Source: Escherichia sp. E1V33 (GTDB taxonomy: Bacteria > Pseudomonadota > Gammaproteobacteria > Enterobacterales > Enterobacteriaceae). From it: a stretch of 64,000 nt of DNA. The first letter of the stretch is position 1. Every line of letters starts with the position of its first letter. Positions 22,120 through 34,844 of the stretch are shown piece after piece. The position numbers and the translations under genes are program-made. Under the pieces are notes generated by a model. That model was not told the DNA's origin. It worked only from the letters and a program-made list of their open reading frames with translations, and made no database searches. The stretch spans positions 62,001 to 126,000 of the forward strand of contig NZ_RHJI01000017.1 in assembly GCF_004211955.1 (NCBI RefSeq). Direction: 5' to 3'.

Positions 22120-23400
22120 TTAGATCAGGTAATCGATCAACGCCGGTTCTTGTTTACAGAGGCGACGCCAGTCAACGATCGGCATACGAACTTGCAGACT
22201 TACGCTGCCGTCCTCCTCCATCCACTCTTTTTCTATTGCCTGAAGCTGATAAAAACGACTTCTCAGACGCCCTTCCTGCGGCGGCAAACGCAATGTATGC
22301 TGCGCCACCTCACCGGAAAGCCGCTCCGTCAAAGCCTGAAAAAGCTGTGGTATCCCCGCTCCGGTCTGTGCGGAAAGCCAGACACGGATCGGTTTGTTCT
22401 CTTCGTCCCGATCGATACGCGGTTCGAAATCTTCCAGCATATCGATCTTGTTCATCACCAGCAGGGTTGGGATCTCGTGAGCGTCGATCTCTTCAAGAAC
22501 CGTATTCACCGCTTCGATGTTTTCTTGTACACGCACATCCGCCGCGTCAATGACGTGCAGCAGTAATGTGGCTTGCCGCGTCTCTTGCAGCGTGGCTTTA
22601 AATGCCGCCACAAGATCGTGCGGCAGGTGGCGAATAAACCCTACGGTATCTGCCAACACGGTTTCACCGACATCTGCGACGTCAATACGCCGCAACGTCG
22701 GGTCCAGGGTGGCAAACAACTGGTCTGCCGCGTAGACCCGCGCTTCGGTGATGCGATTGAAAAGGGTAGATTTACCGGCGTTGGTATATCCCACCAGCGA
22801 AACAGTAGGAACGTCGGCTTTGATACGCGATTGCCGCCCTTGCTCACGCTGCTTTTCAACTCTTTCCAGGCGCGACTGTATCTGCACGATGCGATTACGC
22901 AACAAACGACGGTCGGTTTCGAGCTGGGTTTCACCCGGACCACGCAAACCGATCCCGCCTTTCTGTCTTTCAAGGTGGGTCCAGCCACGCACCAGGCGCG
23001 TAGCCAGATGGCGCAGCTGCGCCAGCTCAACCTGCAACTTACCCTCATGGGTACGTGCACGTTGGGCGAAAATATCTAAAATAAGGCCGGTGCGGTCGAT
23101 AACACGACACTCGCACAAACGCTCCAGGTTACGCTCCTGCGCCGGGCTCAGGGCATGGTCAAAAAGAACGACCGAAGCACCCGTCGCTTTGACAGCTTCC
23201 GCAATTTCAACTGCTTTACCTTCACCTACAAAATACTTTGGGTGCGGCGCTTTACGGCTACCGGTAATCACCTGCAATGCTTCGACACCGGCGGAAGAGA
23301 CCAGAGATTCAAACTCCTGGAGGTCTTCCATATCTTTGTCTTGCGTAAAATAGATGTGTACCAGTACCGCCTGCTCACCAGCATCATAACGGTCAAACAA
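22120..23400 (-). CDS. hflX: Ribosome-splitting GTPase HflX
   Basis: 426 residues from a TTG start with an AGAGGG ribosome site. An N-terminal HflX domain with a coiled coil (about 160-195) precedes the GTPase domain: G1 GYTNAGKS (~204-211), G3 DTVGF (~250), G4 NKID (~318). A C-terminal domain follows. HflX splits 70S ribosomes, notably after heat shock, and contacts 50S. It lies between hfq and hflK. Confidence 0.96.
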   Translation of the reverse strand: MFDRYDAGEQAVLVHIYFTQDKDMEDLQEFESLVSSAGVEALQVITGSRKAPHPKYFVGEGKAVEIAEAVKATGASVVLFDHALSPAQERNLERLCECRVIDRTGLILDIFAQRARTHEGKLQVELAQLRHLATRLVRGWTHLERQKGGIGLRGPGETQLETDRRLLRNRIVQIQSRLERVEKQREQGRQSRIKADVPTVSLVGYTNAGKSTLFNRITEARVYAADQLFATLDPTLRRIDVADVGETVLADTVGFIRHLPHDLVAAFKATLQETRQATLLLHVIDAADVRVQENIEAVNTVLEEIDAHEIPTLLVMNKIDMLEDFEPRIDRDEENKPIRVWLSAQTGAGIPQLFQALTERLSGEVAQHTLRLPPQEGRLRSRFYQLQAIEKEWMEEDGSVSLQVRMPIVDWRRLCKQEPALIDYLI

Positions 23401-23476
23401 GCGTATAACCCTCTAAATAGATCAGCGGGGAACGCAGGATCGCTGGCTCCCCGTGTAAAAAAAACAGCCCGAAACC

Positions 23477-23797
<321 letters not shown>

Positions 23798-23870
23798 TTA
23801 TATGCTTATTTGTACTTTGAATCTTTCGATTCTGAAAAAATTGCGCACGATACGTCTCAATTGTACACAT

Positions 23871-24821
23871 TCAGCCTGCGATAGCACCAACAACCTGTAA
23901 TACTTCGTCACGCGCCTGCTCTGGTTTTTCACTGTCAAGCCAGTGAACCCCTTTCCAACCACGCAGCCAGGTTATTTGCCGCTTCGCCAACTGTCTCGTG
24001 GCGCAAACACCTCGATAAACCATTTCATCGTATGAGATTTCGCCTTCAAGGTAGGACCACATCTGGCGATAACCCACGCAACGAATGGAAGGCAAATCCG
24101 TATGCAAATCTCCTCGGGCAAAAAGCGCCCGGACTTCTGCTTCAAAACCTGAAGCCAACATCTGATGAAAACGCTGCTCAATTCGTTGATGGAGCAGTTC
24201 ACGGCTCGCCGGGGCGATGGCGAACTGATGCACCTGATACGGTAGAGCGTCTCCTGACGTTTGCGTCAGTTCCGTTAAAGTTTTACCCGAAATGAAAAAA
24301 ACTTCCAGTGCTCGGGAAAGCCTTTGTGGATCATTTGGATGAATCCTTGCTGCCGCAACCGGATCTACCTCCTGAAGTTGACGATGCAATGACTCCCAAC
24401 CTTGCTCTGCCGCCTGTTGCTCAATTCTGGCCCGTACTTCCGGGTCCGCCGACGGTAGTGGCGACAACCCTTCCAGCAACGCCTTGAAATACAACATCGT
24501 ACCGCCCACTAACAGCGGGATCCGCCCCGCCGCCGTGATATCGGCCATCTCCGCCAGCGCATCGCGGCGAAAATCAGCGGCCGAGTAAGCCTGCGACGGA
24601 TCGCGAATATCCAGCAATCGGTGCGGCGCGGCGAGTAACTCTTCAGCGTTCGGCTTCGCCGTCCCGATATCCATCCCTTTGTAAATAAGGGCAGAATCAA
24701 CGCTTATCAACTCTACTGGTAAAATTTTACGCAGCTCAATGGCTAACGCCGTTTTACCGGAGGCCGTCGGCCCCATCAAAAAAATCGCCTTAGGCAGGCT
24801 CGCCTTACTGATATCACTCAT
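23871..24821 (-). CDS. miaA: tRNA dimethylallyltransferase MiaA
   Basis: 316 residues. P-loop GPTASGKT at residues 17-24; [16 protein letters not shown] (~42-57) is the family substrate motif. It adds a dimethylallyl group to N6 of A37 in tRNAs reading UNN codons. The start overlaps the mutL 3' end by eight bases, implying coupling. Confidence 0.97.
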   Translation of the reverse strand: MSDISKASLPKAIFLMGPTASGKTALAIELRKILPVELISVDSALIYKGMDIGTAKPNAEELLAAPHRLLDIRDPSQAYSAADFRRDALAEMADITAAGRIPLLVGGTMLYFKALLEGLSPLPSADPEVRARIEQQAAEQGWESLHRQLQEVDPVAAARIHPNDPQRLSRALEVFFISGKTLTELTQTSGDALPYQVHQFAIAPASRELLHQRIEQRFHQMLASGFEAEVRALFARGDLHTDLPSIRCVGYRQMWSYLEGEISYDEMVYRGVCATRQLAKRQITWLRGWKGVHWLDSEKPEQARDEVLQVVGAIAG

Positions 24822-26682
24822 CTTTCAGGGCTTTTATCGCCGGATGTAAATCAACAGATTGTAACAGACCACCCGGTGGCGTTTTCACAAGCTGCGGACA
24901 TAACCGTTCTACGTCCGCCAGCAGGGTAATGGCCTGTGCCATCGACCACTGCGCATGTTCGCTCATCAGATTTCGTGCAATCCACTGCGCAATATTGCCA
25001 GGTTCGAATACGGACTGCTTCGCCAGGTAGCCTATCAGTTCAGGAATCAAGATTTGTAAATTTTGTTGGCGTAAGGGTAAAGGCACGGCCCTGATGGTCA
25101 CATGCTGCGCATCGGACTGAAATTCAATACCCAATTCCGCCAGTGCGGGCTGCGCTTTTTCTAAGGCCGATCTTTCTTCACCTGAGACTTTTAGCCGCAG
25201 CGGAATAAGCAGCGGCTGAGCGCAGACCGGCGCATCTCCCGGCGTTAACTGCGCCTGACGTAACCAGCGTTCCGCCACCGGCAGGGCTAAAAGTGAAATA
25301 TTGCCGTCACGTTCCAGCAGCGCACAGTCCGAATGGACGATAGTCAGCACCCGACCAAAGCTTTGACCATTCGCAGCCAGCGTAAGTTCCTGCGATTCTT
25401 GCACTTTTGGTTTGTGCATCGGTGCAGGCGTTTGCAACAGCTGGCGATACACTTCGCCTTGCTGTTTCTGGTAGCCCGGTTGCGCGTTCGGCCACGGGGC
25501 AGCCTGACGGCTACCGCTACTTGCAGCAGGCGCAGGAGATGAAGACGAAGAGTAACGCGGAGCCACTGGCTCACGAACTGCCGGTTCAGCAAAGTGATTA
25601 CGCCCTGCTGCCACGCGGTTTTCCGGTATATGGCGCGGTGCTGCTGACTGGGCGTTATCTTCCAACGGCAAAAGAGTTTCCAGCTGCTGTTGCAGCACGC
25701 TCAGCACGCCCTGATAGATAAAATCATGCACCAGTCGCGACTGATGAAAGCGCACTTCGTGTTTGGCGGGGTGCACGTTGACGTCCACCTGATGCGGGTC
25801 GATCTCTAAGTACAACACAAATGCCGGTTGCTGATCGGCGCCCAATTTGTCTTCACAGGCCTGGCGGATCGCATGATTGATCAGGCGATCGCGCATCATG
25901 CGACCATTCACGTAGCAATACTGAATTTCCGCCAGTGCGGGCGTGATGTGATTCGGATCAGCCACCCAGCCGCGCAGCGTGAGATCGCCGTGTTGCCATT
26001 CGATCGCCAGCGCATGTTCGAGAAAAGCGGTGCCGCAAATCGCGCCTAAGCGCCGTTCTTTTTGCCCGCCTTCCGGCACTGCACGGTACTGGCGTACGAT
26101 TTTGCCGTTGTGCGACAGGTTGATAGTGACGTCGAAACGCGCCAGTGCGATGCGGCGGATGATTTCATCAATATGGTTAAATTCGGTTTTCTCGGTGCGC
26201 AGGAATTTGCGCCGTGCCGGAGTATTGTAGAACAGGTCCAGCACTTCCAGCGTCGTTCCCACAGGATGGGCCGCCGGTTTAACCGTCACGTCCATATCGC
26301 GCCCTTCGGCATAAGCCTGCCAGGCTTCCTGCTGCTCCGCGGTACGTGAAGTGAGCGTCAGGCGGGAAACTGAACTGATACTCGCCAGCGCCTCACCGCG
26401 AAAGCCCAGGCTGATAATAGCTTCGAGATCGTCCAGAGAGGCAATTTTACTGGTGGCATGACGCGCCAGCGCCAGCGCCAGCTCGTCTTTTTTGATACCG
26501 CAGCCGTTATCACGAATGCGGATAAGTTTCGCCCCGCCACGTTCGATATCAATATCAATGCGCGTCGCACCCGCATCGAGGCTGTTTTCCACCAGTTCTT
26601 TGACTACCGACGCAGGTCGCTCGACCACCTCACCTGCGGCAATCTGGTTCGCCAGTTGTGGCGGTAAGACCTGAATTGGCAT
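24814..26682 (-). CDS. mutL: DNA mismatch repair protein MutL
   Basis: 622 residues from [20 protein letters not shown]. The GHKL ATPase domain shows Glu29 in [19 protein letters not shown] (~58-63) and GFRGEAL (~93-99). A variable linker (about 335-440) precedes the C-terminal dimerisation domain. MutL couples MutS mismatch recognition to MutH and UvrD; as in other MutH-type species it lacks the endonuclease DQHA motif. The linker holds a Ser/Ala-rich run and differs from the 615-residue K-12 protein as I remember it. Confidence 0.97.
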   Translation of the reverse strand: MPIQVLPPQLANQIAAGEVVERPASVVKELVENSLDAGATRIDIDIERGGAKLIRIRDNGCGIKKDELALALARHATSKIASLDDLEAIISLGFRGEALASISSVSRLTLTSRTAEQQEAWQAYAEGRDMDVTVKPAAHPVGTTLEVLDLFYNTPARRKFLRTEKTEFNHIDEIIRRIALARFDVTINLSHNGKIVRQYRAVPEGGQKERRLGAICGTAFLEHALAIEWQHGDLTLRGWVADPNHITPALAEIQYCYVNGRMMRDRLINHAIRQACEDKLGADQQPAFVLYLEIDPHQVDVNVHPAKHEVRFHQSRLVHDFIYQGVLSVLQQQLETLLPLEDNAQSAAPRHIPENRVAAGRNHFAEPAVREPVAPRYSSSSSPAPAASSGSRQAAPWPNAQPGYQKQQGEVYRQLLQTPAPMHKPKVQESQELTLAANGQSFGRVLTIVHSDCALLERDGNISLLALPVAERWLRQAQLTPGDAPVCAQPLLIPLRLKVSGEERSALEKAQPALAELGIEFQSDAQHVTIRAVPLPLRQQNLQILIPELIGYLAKQSVFEPGNIAQWIARNLMSEHAQWSMAQAITLLADVERLCPQLVKTPPGGLLQSVDLHPAIKALKDE

Positions 26683-26691
26683 CAATCGTCC

Positions 26692-28029
26692 TTAGTTTGG
26701 CAGCGTGCGATCTGACGTCGTCACCGTGCTGGCAGTTTGTGCCGTTGCACCCTGCGGCGCAGACTGCATTGGATGCGCAAGGAAGTAATTGCGCAGGCCG
26801 TTGTAAATGGCTTCTGCCAGCTGTTGTTGGTAATCGTCGCTCGCCAGCAAACGTTCTTCACTGTTATTGCTGATAAAACCAGTTTCGACCAGTACTGACG
26901 GGATATCCGGCGAACGCAGAACGCCAAGGCTAGCGTGTTCTGGTCGGCGTTTATGAATTTCGCCAATGCGTTGCAACTGACTGATCATATTGGTCGCCAC
27001 ATCATACCCCACCCGCTGGGAATGACCGAATTGTAAATCCAGCACCGCCTGGCTTAGGTACGGGTCTGCCTGACTATTGGCCAGCACATCGCCCGCCCCG
27101 CCCAGCAACTCCGACTGTTTCTCATGCTGTTCCAGCCAGCTTGCCATCTCGCTGTTTGCACGACGGTTTGAGAGCACCCATACGGAAGCGCCGGTGGCAC
27201 TACGGTTTGGTGCGGCATCAGCATGAATCGACACGAGGAAATTGGCGTTTTGCTTACGTGCCACATCACTGCGCCCCATCACCGAGATAAAGTAATCCCC
27301 GTCACGGGTTAAAACGCCCTTAAACATCGGATCGTCGTTGAGCAAGGTACGTAATTTACGCGCAATGGCGATGGTGACATTTTTCTCCCGCGTGCCGCCG
27401 GGGCCGATAGCGCCAGGGTCCTGACCGCCGTGTCCGGCATCAATAGCGATGACAATTTTATCGCCAGTGTTAGCCGTCGCGCGGGCTGCCGGACGCGTAA
27501 CCGTATTGCTGCTGATAACGCCCGTGGTACGGTTGCTTTCTGTTTTAAACGGATTGCGCGCCGGTTCACTGGCACGCGGTGCGACAACCGCAGGCGTTTC
27601 AACGCGTTTCGCAACCACAGGCGGCGGAGGAGGCGGTGGCGGCGCATCGGCGTTAATCGTAAAAACGACAGTGTAATTGCTACCATTCTGCCGCTTCACC
27701 GCTTCGGTTTTACCGTTTTCGGTAAGATCGACCACCAGCCGTAGCGTTTGTGCATCTTTAGGCGTTCCAGAGCGAATCGCCTTCACCAGATTATTGCCGC
27801 TGAACAACAACGGCAGCCCCTGAATCACGCCCGTTTGTTTGATATCGAGCGCCACGGTGCGTTTGCTTTGATGGCTAAACGCATAATCAGGATCGCCAAT
27901 AAAACTCAACGTTATCCGCGCCTGTTGATTGCCGTTAGAAACCTGAATATCAGAGAGCGTAGCGGCGCCAGCCTGCGCGCACAGCAGCACCAACGTCGCT
28001 ACCAACCAATTTCTGATGCGATACATCAT
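26692..28029 (-). CDS. amiB: N-acetylmuramoyl-L-alanine amidase AmiB
   Basis: 445 residues from [16 protein letters not shown], with a signal peptide cleaved near AGAA. An N-terminal AMIN domain (~25-125) targets the septum, then comes a Pro run (PPPPPPP) linker. The Amidase_3 domain shows zinc ligands in [16 protein letters not shown] (~197), the Glu in GTREKN, and [14 protein letters not shown] carries the catalytic Glu. It splits septal murein, activated by EnvC. It lies between tsaE and mutL. Confidence 0.97.
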   Translation of the reverse strand: MMYRIRNWLVATLVLLCAQAGAATLSDIQVSNGNQQARITLSFIGDPDYAFSHQSKRTVALDIKQTGVIQGLPLLFSGNNLVKAIRSGTPKDAQTLRLVVDLTENGKTEAVKRQNGSNYTVVFTINADAPPPPPPPPVVAKRVETPAVVAPRASEPARNPFKTESNRTTGVISSNTVTRPAARATANTGDKIVIAIDAGHGGQDPGAIGPGGTREKNVTIAIARKLRTLLNDDPMFKGVLTRDGDYFISVMGRSDVARKQNANFLVSIHADAAPNRSATGASVWVLSNRRANSEMASWLEQHEKQSELLGGAGDVLANSQADPYLSQAVLDLQFGHSQRVGYDVATNMISQLQRIGEIHKRRPEHASLGVLRSPDIPSVLVETGFISNNSEERLLASDDYQQQLAEAIYNGLRNYFLAHPMQSAPQGATAQTASTVTTSDRTLPN

Positions 28030-28047
28030 CCCGCCACCTTTCAAAGG

Positions 28048-30026
<1,979 letters not shown>

Positions 30027-30028
<2 letters not shown>

Positions 30029-31166
30029 GTCAGAGCCCCTCGATCTCAATCAGTTAGCGCAAAAAATTAAACAGTGGGGGCTGGAACTGGGCTTTCAGCA
30101 GGTAGGTATTACCGATACCGATCTCAGCGAGTCCGAGCCAAAACTGCAAGCATGGCTGGACAAACAATACCACGGCGAAATGGACTGGATGGCGCGTCAC
30201 GGTATGCTGCGCGCCCGCCCTCACGAATTATTGCCCGGTACGCTGCGCGTAATTAGCGTACGGATGAATTATCTGCCTGCCAACGCCGCATTTGCCAGCA
30301 CGCTGAAAAATCCCAAACTCGGCTATGTTAGCCGTTATGCGCTGGGCCGTGACTATCACAAACTTCTGCGCAACCGACTCAAAAAGCTGGGCGAGATGAT
30401 TCAGCAACATTGTGTTTCGCTGAATTTTAGACCGTTTGTCGATTCTGCGCCTGTTCTTGAGCGCCCGTTAGCTGAAAAAGCGGGGCTTGGCTGGACAGGT
30501 AAGCACTCACTTATCCTCAATCGCGAGGCCGGTTCGTTCTTCTTTTTAGGCGAATTGCTGGTAGATATCCCGCTACCTGTGGATCAACCGGTCGAGGAAG
30601 GATGTGGTAAATGCGTGGCCTGTATGACGATTTGCCCGACCGGGGCCATCGTCGAGCCATATACCGTCGATGCTCGCCGCTGTATTTCTTATCTCACCAT
30701 TGAACTGGAAGGGGCTATCCCGGAAGAGTTGCGACCGTTAATGGGAAACCGTATTTACGGCTGCGATGACTGCCAGCTTATTTGTCCGTGGAATCGCTAT
30801 TCACAACTGACAACTGAAGACGATTTCAGCCCGCGTAAGCCGCTACACGCACCGGAACTCATTGAGCTTTTTGCCTGGAGCGAAGAGAAGTTTTTAAAAG
30901 TCACAGAAGGATCGGCGATTCGCCGTATAGGTCATCTGCGTTGGCTGCGTAATATCGCCGTAGCATTAGGCAATGCTCCCTGGGATGAAGCAATTCTGAC
31001 GGCGCTGGAAAGTCGTAAAGGTGAGCACCCACTTCTTGATGAGCATATAGCGTGGGCGATTGCGCAGCAAATAGAGAGACGAAATACCTGCGTGGTCGAA
31101 GTGCAATTACCGAAAAAACAGCGCCTGGTTCGTGTAATTGAAAAGGGACTACCACGTGACGCCTGA
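30027..31166 (+). CDS. queG: Epoxyqueuosine reductase QueG
   Basis: 379 residues from MSEPLDLNQLAQKIKQWG. Cobalamin-binding N-terminal part, then two [4Fe-4S] motifs, CGKCVACMTICPTGAI (~190) and CDDCQLICPWN (~245), and a HEAT-like C-terminus. It reduces epoxyqueuosine to queuosine in tRNA, using B12. No clear Shine-Dalgarno lies before its start, which overlaps the nnr start on the other strand. The 3' end abuts the DnaA-box cluster. Confidence 0.96.
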
Positions 31167-31167
31167 T

Positions 31168-31417
31168 TCATCCACAGCTTGTGAATAAAAATAAAAACGC
31201 ATTGCAATTCAAGACGAATATCATCGTCAAGTGATCGATACGACAAAACACAATCTTATTTTCCAACTTATATATCAACAAGTTAAAAAATTACTATTCA
31301 CCGTGCGAAGTTTTTCTGAAATTAAGATTACAGCCCGGACCTGTGGATAACTCTGTTTACAAGAGTTTGTCAGAGACAATAAAAACCAGCAATAACGCAT
31401 CGCGTCGCTGTGGATAT
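31168..31417. promoter_or_regulatory. datA: DnaA-box and IHF cluster matching the datA locus
   Basis: Non-coding stretch between queG and the tRNA-Gly genes, where E. coli datA lies. Visible DnaA-type 9-mers: 31168-31176 TCATCCACA (one mismatch), 31180-31188 TGTGAATAA (perfect TTATNCACA on the minus strand), 31342-31350 TGTGGATAA (perfect TTATCCACA) and 31409-31417 TGTGGATAT (one mismatch). 31273-31285 TATCAACAAGTTA is a perfect IHF consensus between the pairs. In E. coli datA with IHF promotes DnaA-ATP hydrolysis, limiting re-initiation; that role here is inferred from position and sites. Confidence 0.85.
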
Positions 31418-31435
31418 TTTATTGGGAGAAGAATT

Positions 31436-31511
<76 letters not shown>

Positions 31512-31546
31512 TTGGGTGGTCTGTGCTTTTCAGCACTTTCAAATTT

Positions 31547-31622
<76 letters not shown>

Positions 31623-31779
31623 TTAATCTTCGTCTTTCGAACCGCTACTGCCTTGGCTGCCTTCACTCACCTTAGTCACTTACTTTTTTAAGTTCCCAAG
31701 GATTCGTTCAGTTGCCGCCTTGTCGCAATTCGAAATACTGCGATTGGGTGGTCTGTGCCTTTCAGCACTTTTCAAATTT

Positions 31780-31855
<76 letters not shown>

Positions 31856-31912
31856 GTACTACTTAATTTTTGCTTTCGTAATTTCGCATTACTGCGTCGT
31901 TACGGGAGGCGC

Positions 31913-31940
31913 ATTATACGAGAAATCTTTCCCTCTGCAA
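31913..31940 (-). promoter_or_regulatory. Promoter of the tRNA-Gly operon
   Basis: On the minus strand TTGCAG, 16 bases, then TATAAT, followed by a GC-rich discriminator (GCGCCTCCCG). The discriminator is typical of stable-RNA promoters under stringent control. It lies 58 bases upstream of the first tRNA gene. Confidence 0.75.
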
Positions 31941-32065
31941 CCCCCCTAAAAAAAATTTTTGAAATTTTTATCTCAAGTGCTGAAATTATCAGCAAGGCGT
32001 TCAATTTAGCGTCAAAACCACGCCGCCGCAAGTGGATTCCGGCGGTTACGTGACCAGAACAAATT

Positions 32066-32611
32066 TTACAGCTTGATGAAATGCTCGCGGTAGTAAGCCA
32101 GTTCCGCAACTGATTCGCGAATATCATCCATCGCCTGATGCGTTCCCTGCTTGGTAAAGCCGTCGAGAATTTCCGGCTTCCAGCGGCGCGCCAGCTCTTT
32201 CAGCGTGCTGACATCAAGATAGCGGTAGTGGAAGTACGACTCCAGTTCCGGCATGTATTTAAACAGGAAACGACGATCCTGACCGATGCTGTTACCGCAG
32301 ATAGGTGATTTTCCCGCAGGCACCCACTGTTTTAAAAATTCGAGCGTCGCCAGTTCTGCTTCTCGATCGCCCATCGTGCTCGCTTTCACGCGCTCTACCA
32401 ACCCGCTGGCGGTATGAGTACGCACGTTCCAGTCATCCATCAGCGCCAGCTGTTCATCAGACTGGTGTACTGCAATGGTCGGCCCTTCTGCCAGAATATT
32501 CAGGTTGGCATCGGTCACCAGCGTGGCAATCTCAATAATGCGATCGCGCTCGGGATCCAGACCGGTCATCTCAAGATCGATCCAAATCAGGTTGTTTTCA
32601 TTGGCACTCAT
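32066..32611 (-). CDS. orn: Oligoribonuclease Orn
   Basis: 181 residues from [19 protein letters not shown]; the frame is open much further upstream into rsgA, but this is the conserved start. DEDDh exonuclease: [10 protein letters not shown] (Asp12, Glu14), a central Asp in the NSIGQDRRF segment (~112) and [10 protein letters not shown] with the catalytic His and Asp (~158-162). It degrades 2-5 nt RNAs, including pGpG, and is essential in E. coli. Divergent from rsgA with 94 bases between starts. Confidence 0.97.
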   Translation of the reverse strand: MSANENNLIWIDLEMTGLDPERDRIIEIATLVTDANLNILAEGPTIAVHQSDEQLALMDDWNVRTHTASGLVERVKASTMGDREAELATLEFLKQWVPAGKSPICGNSIGQDRRFLFKYMPELESYFHYRYLDVSTLKELARRWKPEILDGFTKQGTHQAMDDIRESVAELAYYREHFIKL

Positions 32612-32705
32612 GCTATTTTCCACCCATTCACAGTGACTATATTGATCCACAATTGCGTGTATCATAGATGTTTTGCCCATCAGGGGCGACCAGGAGTCTG
32701 TACGA

Positions 32706-33758
32706 TTGAGTAAAAATAAACTCTCCAAAGGCCAGCAGCGCCGTGTGAACGCCAATCACCAGCGTCGTCTTAAAACGTCTAAGGAGAAGCCCGACTACGA
32801 CGACAATCTGTTTGGCGAGCCTGATGAAGGAATCGTCATCAGCCGCTTTGGCATGCACGCTGATGTGGAATCCGCCGATGGCGACGTTCACCGCTGCAAT
32901 ATTCGCCGTACCATCCGTTCGCTGGTGACCGGCGACCGCGTAGTCTGGCGTCCGGGTAAACCGGCGGCGGAAGGCGTAAATGTCAAAGGGATCGTGGAAG
33001 CGGTGCATGAGCGCACCTCAGTGTTGACGCGTCCGGATTTCTACGACGGTGTGAAACCCATCGCCGCCAACATCGACCAGATTGTCATTGTCTCCGCCAT
33101 TTTGCCGGAGCTGTCGCTCAATATTATCGACCGTTACCTGGTGGCCTGCGAAACCTTGCAGATTGAGCCGATTATTGTGCTCAACAAGATAGACCTGCTG
33201 GACGACGATGGCATGGCGTTCGTCAACGAGCAGATGGATATCTACCGCAATATCGGTTATCGCGTATTGATGGTTTCCAGCCATACTCAGGATGGGCTGA
33301 AACCGCTGGAAGAGGCGTTGACCGGGCGCATCAGCATTTTTGCCGGGCAGTCTGGCGTCGGCAAATCCAGCCTGCTGAACGCGTTGCTGGGGCTGCAAAA
33401 AGAGATCCTGACCAACGATGTGTCTGACAACTCGGGTCTCGGTCAGCACACCACGACTGCCGCTCGGCTGTATCACTTCCCGCACGGCGGTGATGTTATT
33501 GATTCCCCTGGTGTGCGTGAGTTCGGCCTCTGGCACCTGGAGCCGGAACAAATCACTCAGGGCTTTGTCGAATTCCATGACTATTTAGGTCTGTGTAAAT
33601 ATCGCGATTGCAAACACGATACCGATCCGGGCTGCGCTATCCGGGAAGCGGTTGAGGAAGGGAAAATCGCGGAAACCCGTTTCGAAAACTATCACCGTAT
33701 TCTGGAAAGCATGGCGCAGGTAAAAACGCGTAAAAACTTTTCTGATACGGATGACTGA
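32706..33758 (+). CDS. rsgA: Ribosome small-subunit GTPase RsgA
   Basis: 350 residues from a TTG start (an AGGAG site lies 11 bases upstream); an ATG-start frame 11 codons longer covers that site. A basic tail and OB fold (~35-100) are followed by a circularly permuted GTPase: NKIDLL (G4) comes before GQSGVGKSS (G1) and DSPGV (G3). A zinc knuckle [15 protein letters not shown] ends it. RsgA checks late 30S maturation and releases RbfA. It precedes psd. Confidence 0.96.
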   Translation: MSKNKLSKGQQRRVNANHQRRLKTSKEKPDYDDNLFGEPDEGIVISRFGMHADVESADGDVHRCNIRRTIRSLVTGDRVVWRPGKPAAEGVNVKGIVEAVHERTSVLTRPDFYDGVKPIAANIDQIVIVSAILPELSLNIIDRYLVACETLQIEPIIVLNKIDLLDDDGMAFVNEQMDIYRNIGYRVLMVSSHTQDGLKPLEEALTGRISIFAGQSGVGKSSLLNALLGLQKEILTNDVSDNSGLGQHTTTAARLYHFPHGGDVIDSPGVREFGLWHLEPEQITQGFVEFHDYLGLCKYRDCKHDTDPGCAIREAVEEGKIAETRFENYHRILESMAQVKTRKNFSDTDD

Positions 33759-33800
33759 CAATTAAGCTAACCGTCGTTAGAATCGTCCCCTTTTTTTCAG

Positions 33801-33822
33801 GATCCGGCATGTAGGCCGGATC
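33801..33822. repeat. Short REP-like palindrome before psd
   Basis: GATCCGGCATGTAGGCCGGATC is a compact palindrome of the REP type in the 96-base gap between rsgA and psd, after a run of seven T. It could act as a partial terminator for rsgA or a processing site. Confidence 0.6.
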
Positions 33823-33854
33823 AGGAACGACAAAACAATGGCCTGGAGGCTACC

Positions 33855-34823
33855 TTGTTAAATTCATTTAAACTTTCGCTACAGTACATTCTGCCGAAAC
33901 TATGGCTTACTCGTCTGGCGGGTTGGGGCGCAAGCAAGCGGGCAGGATGGCTGACAAAACTGGTTATCGATCTGTTCGTTAAATACTACAAGGTCGACAT
34001 GCAAGAGGCGCAAAAGCCGGACACCGCCAGCTACCGCACCTTTAACGAATTCTTTGTCCGTCCGCTGCGTGACGAAGTACGCCCAATCGATACCGATCCG
34101 AATGTACTTGTCATGCCTGCCGATGGCGTTATCAGCCAGTTGGGTAAAATCGAAGAAAATAAAATCCTGCAAGCCAAAGGCCACAACTATAGCCTCGAAG
34201 CCCTGCTGGCAGGTAACTACCTGATGGCGGACCTGTTCCGCAACGGTACGTTTGTGACCACTTACCTCTCCCCGCGTGACTACCACCGCGTACACATGCC
34301 GTGCAACGGTATTCTTCGTGAGATGATCTACGTGCCGGGCGATCTCTTCTCCGTTAACCATCTCACTGCTCAGAACGTGCCGAATCTGTTTGCCCGTAAC
34401 GAACGCGTGATCTGCCTGTTCGATACCGAATTTGGCCCAATGGCGCAAATTCTGGTCGGGGCGACGATTGTTGGCAGCATTGAGACTGTCTGGGCGGGCA
34501 CCATTACGCCGCCGCGCGAAGGCATCATCAAGCGCTGGACCTGGCCTGCCGGGGAAAACGACGGTTCTGTGGCGCTGCTGAAAGGCCAGGAAATGGGTCG
34601 CTTTAAACTTGGCTCTACCGTTATCAACCTGTTTGCACCGGGTAAAGTGGATCTGGTTGAGCAACTGGAAAGCCTGTCTGTCACGAAAATTGGCCAGCCG
34701 CTGGCAGTATCTACCGAAACTTTTGTTACGCCAGACGCTGAACCGGCCCCGCTTCCTGCTGAAGAGATCGAAGCAGAACAAGACGCCAGCCCATTGGTTG
34801 ACGACAAAAAAGACCAGGTCTAA
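33855..34823 (+). CDS. psd: Phosphatidylserine decarboxylase proenzyme Psd
   Basis: 322 residues from a TTG start with GGAGG eight bases upstream. The self-cleavage motif LGST (in [12 protein letters not shown], Ser ~254) gives the beta and pyruvoyl alpha chains. It makes phosphatidylethanolamine from phosphatidylserine at the inner membrane. The acidic tail ([19 protein letters not shown]) is normal for enterics. mscM starts 21 bases later, so psd-mscM form an operon; in E. coli psd is also driven by sigma-E and CpxR. Confidence 0.97.
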   Translation: MLNSFKLSLQYILPKLWLTRLAGWGASKRAGWLTKLVIDLFVKYYKVDMQEAQKPDTASYRTFNEFFVRPLRDEVRPIDTDPNVLVMPADGVISQLGKIEENKILQAKGHNYSLEALLAGNYLMADLFRNGTFVTTYLSPRDYHRVHMPCNGILREMIYVPGDLFSVNHLTAQNVPNLFARNERVICLFDTEFGPMAQILVGATIVGSIETVWAGTITPPREGIIKRWTWPAGENDGSVALLKGQEMGRFKLGSTVINLFAPGKVDLVEQLESLSVTKIGQPLAVSTETFVTPDAEPAPLPAEEIEAEQDASPLVDDKKDQV

Positions 34824-34844
34824 TCCATCAAAGGAAACGCTGAC

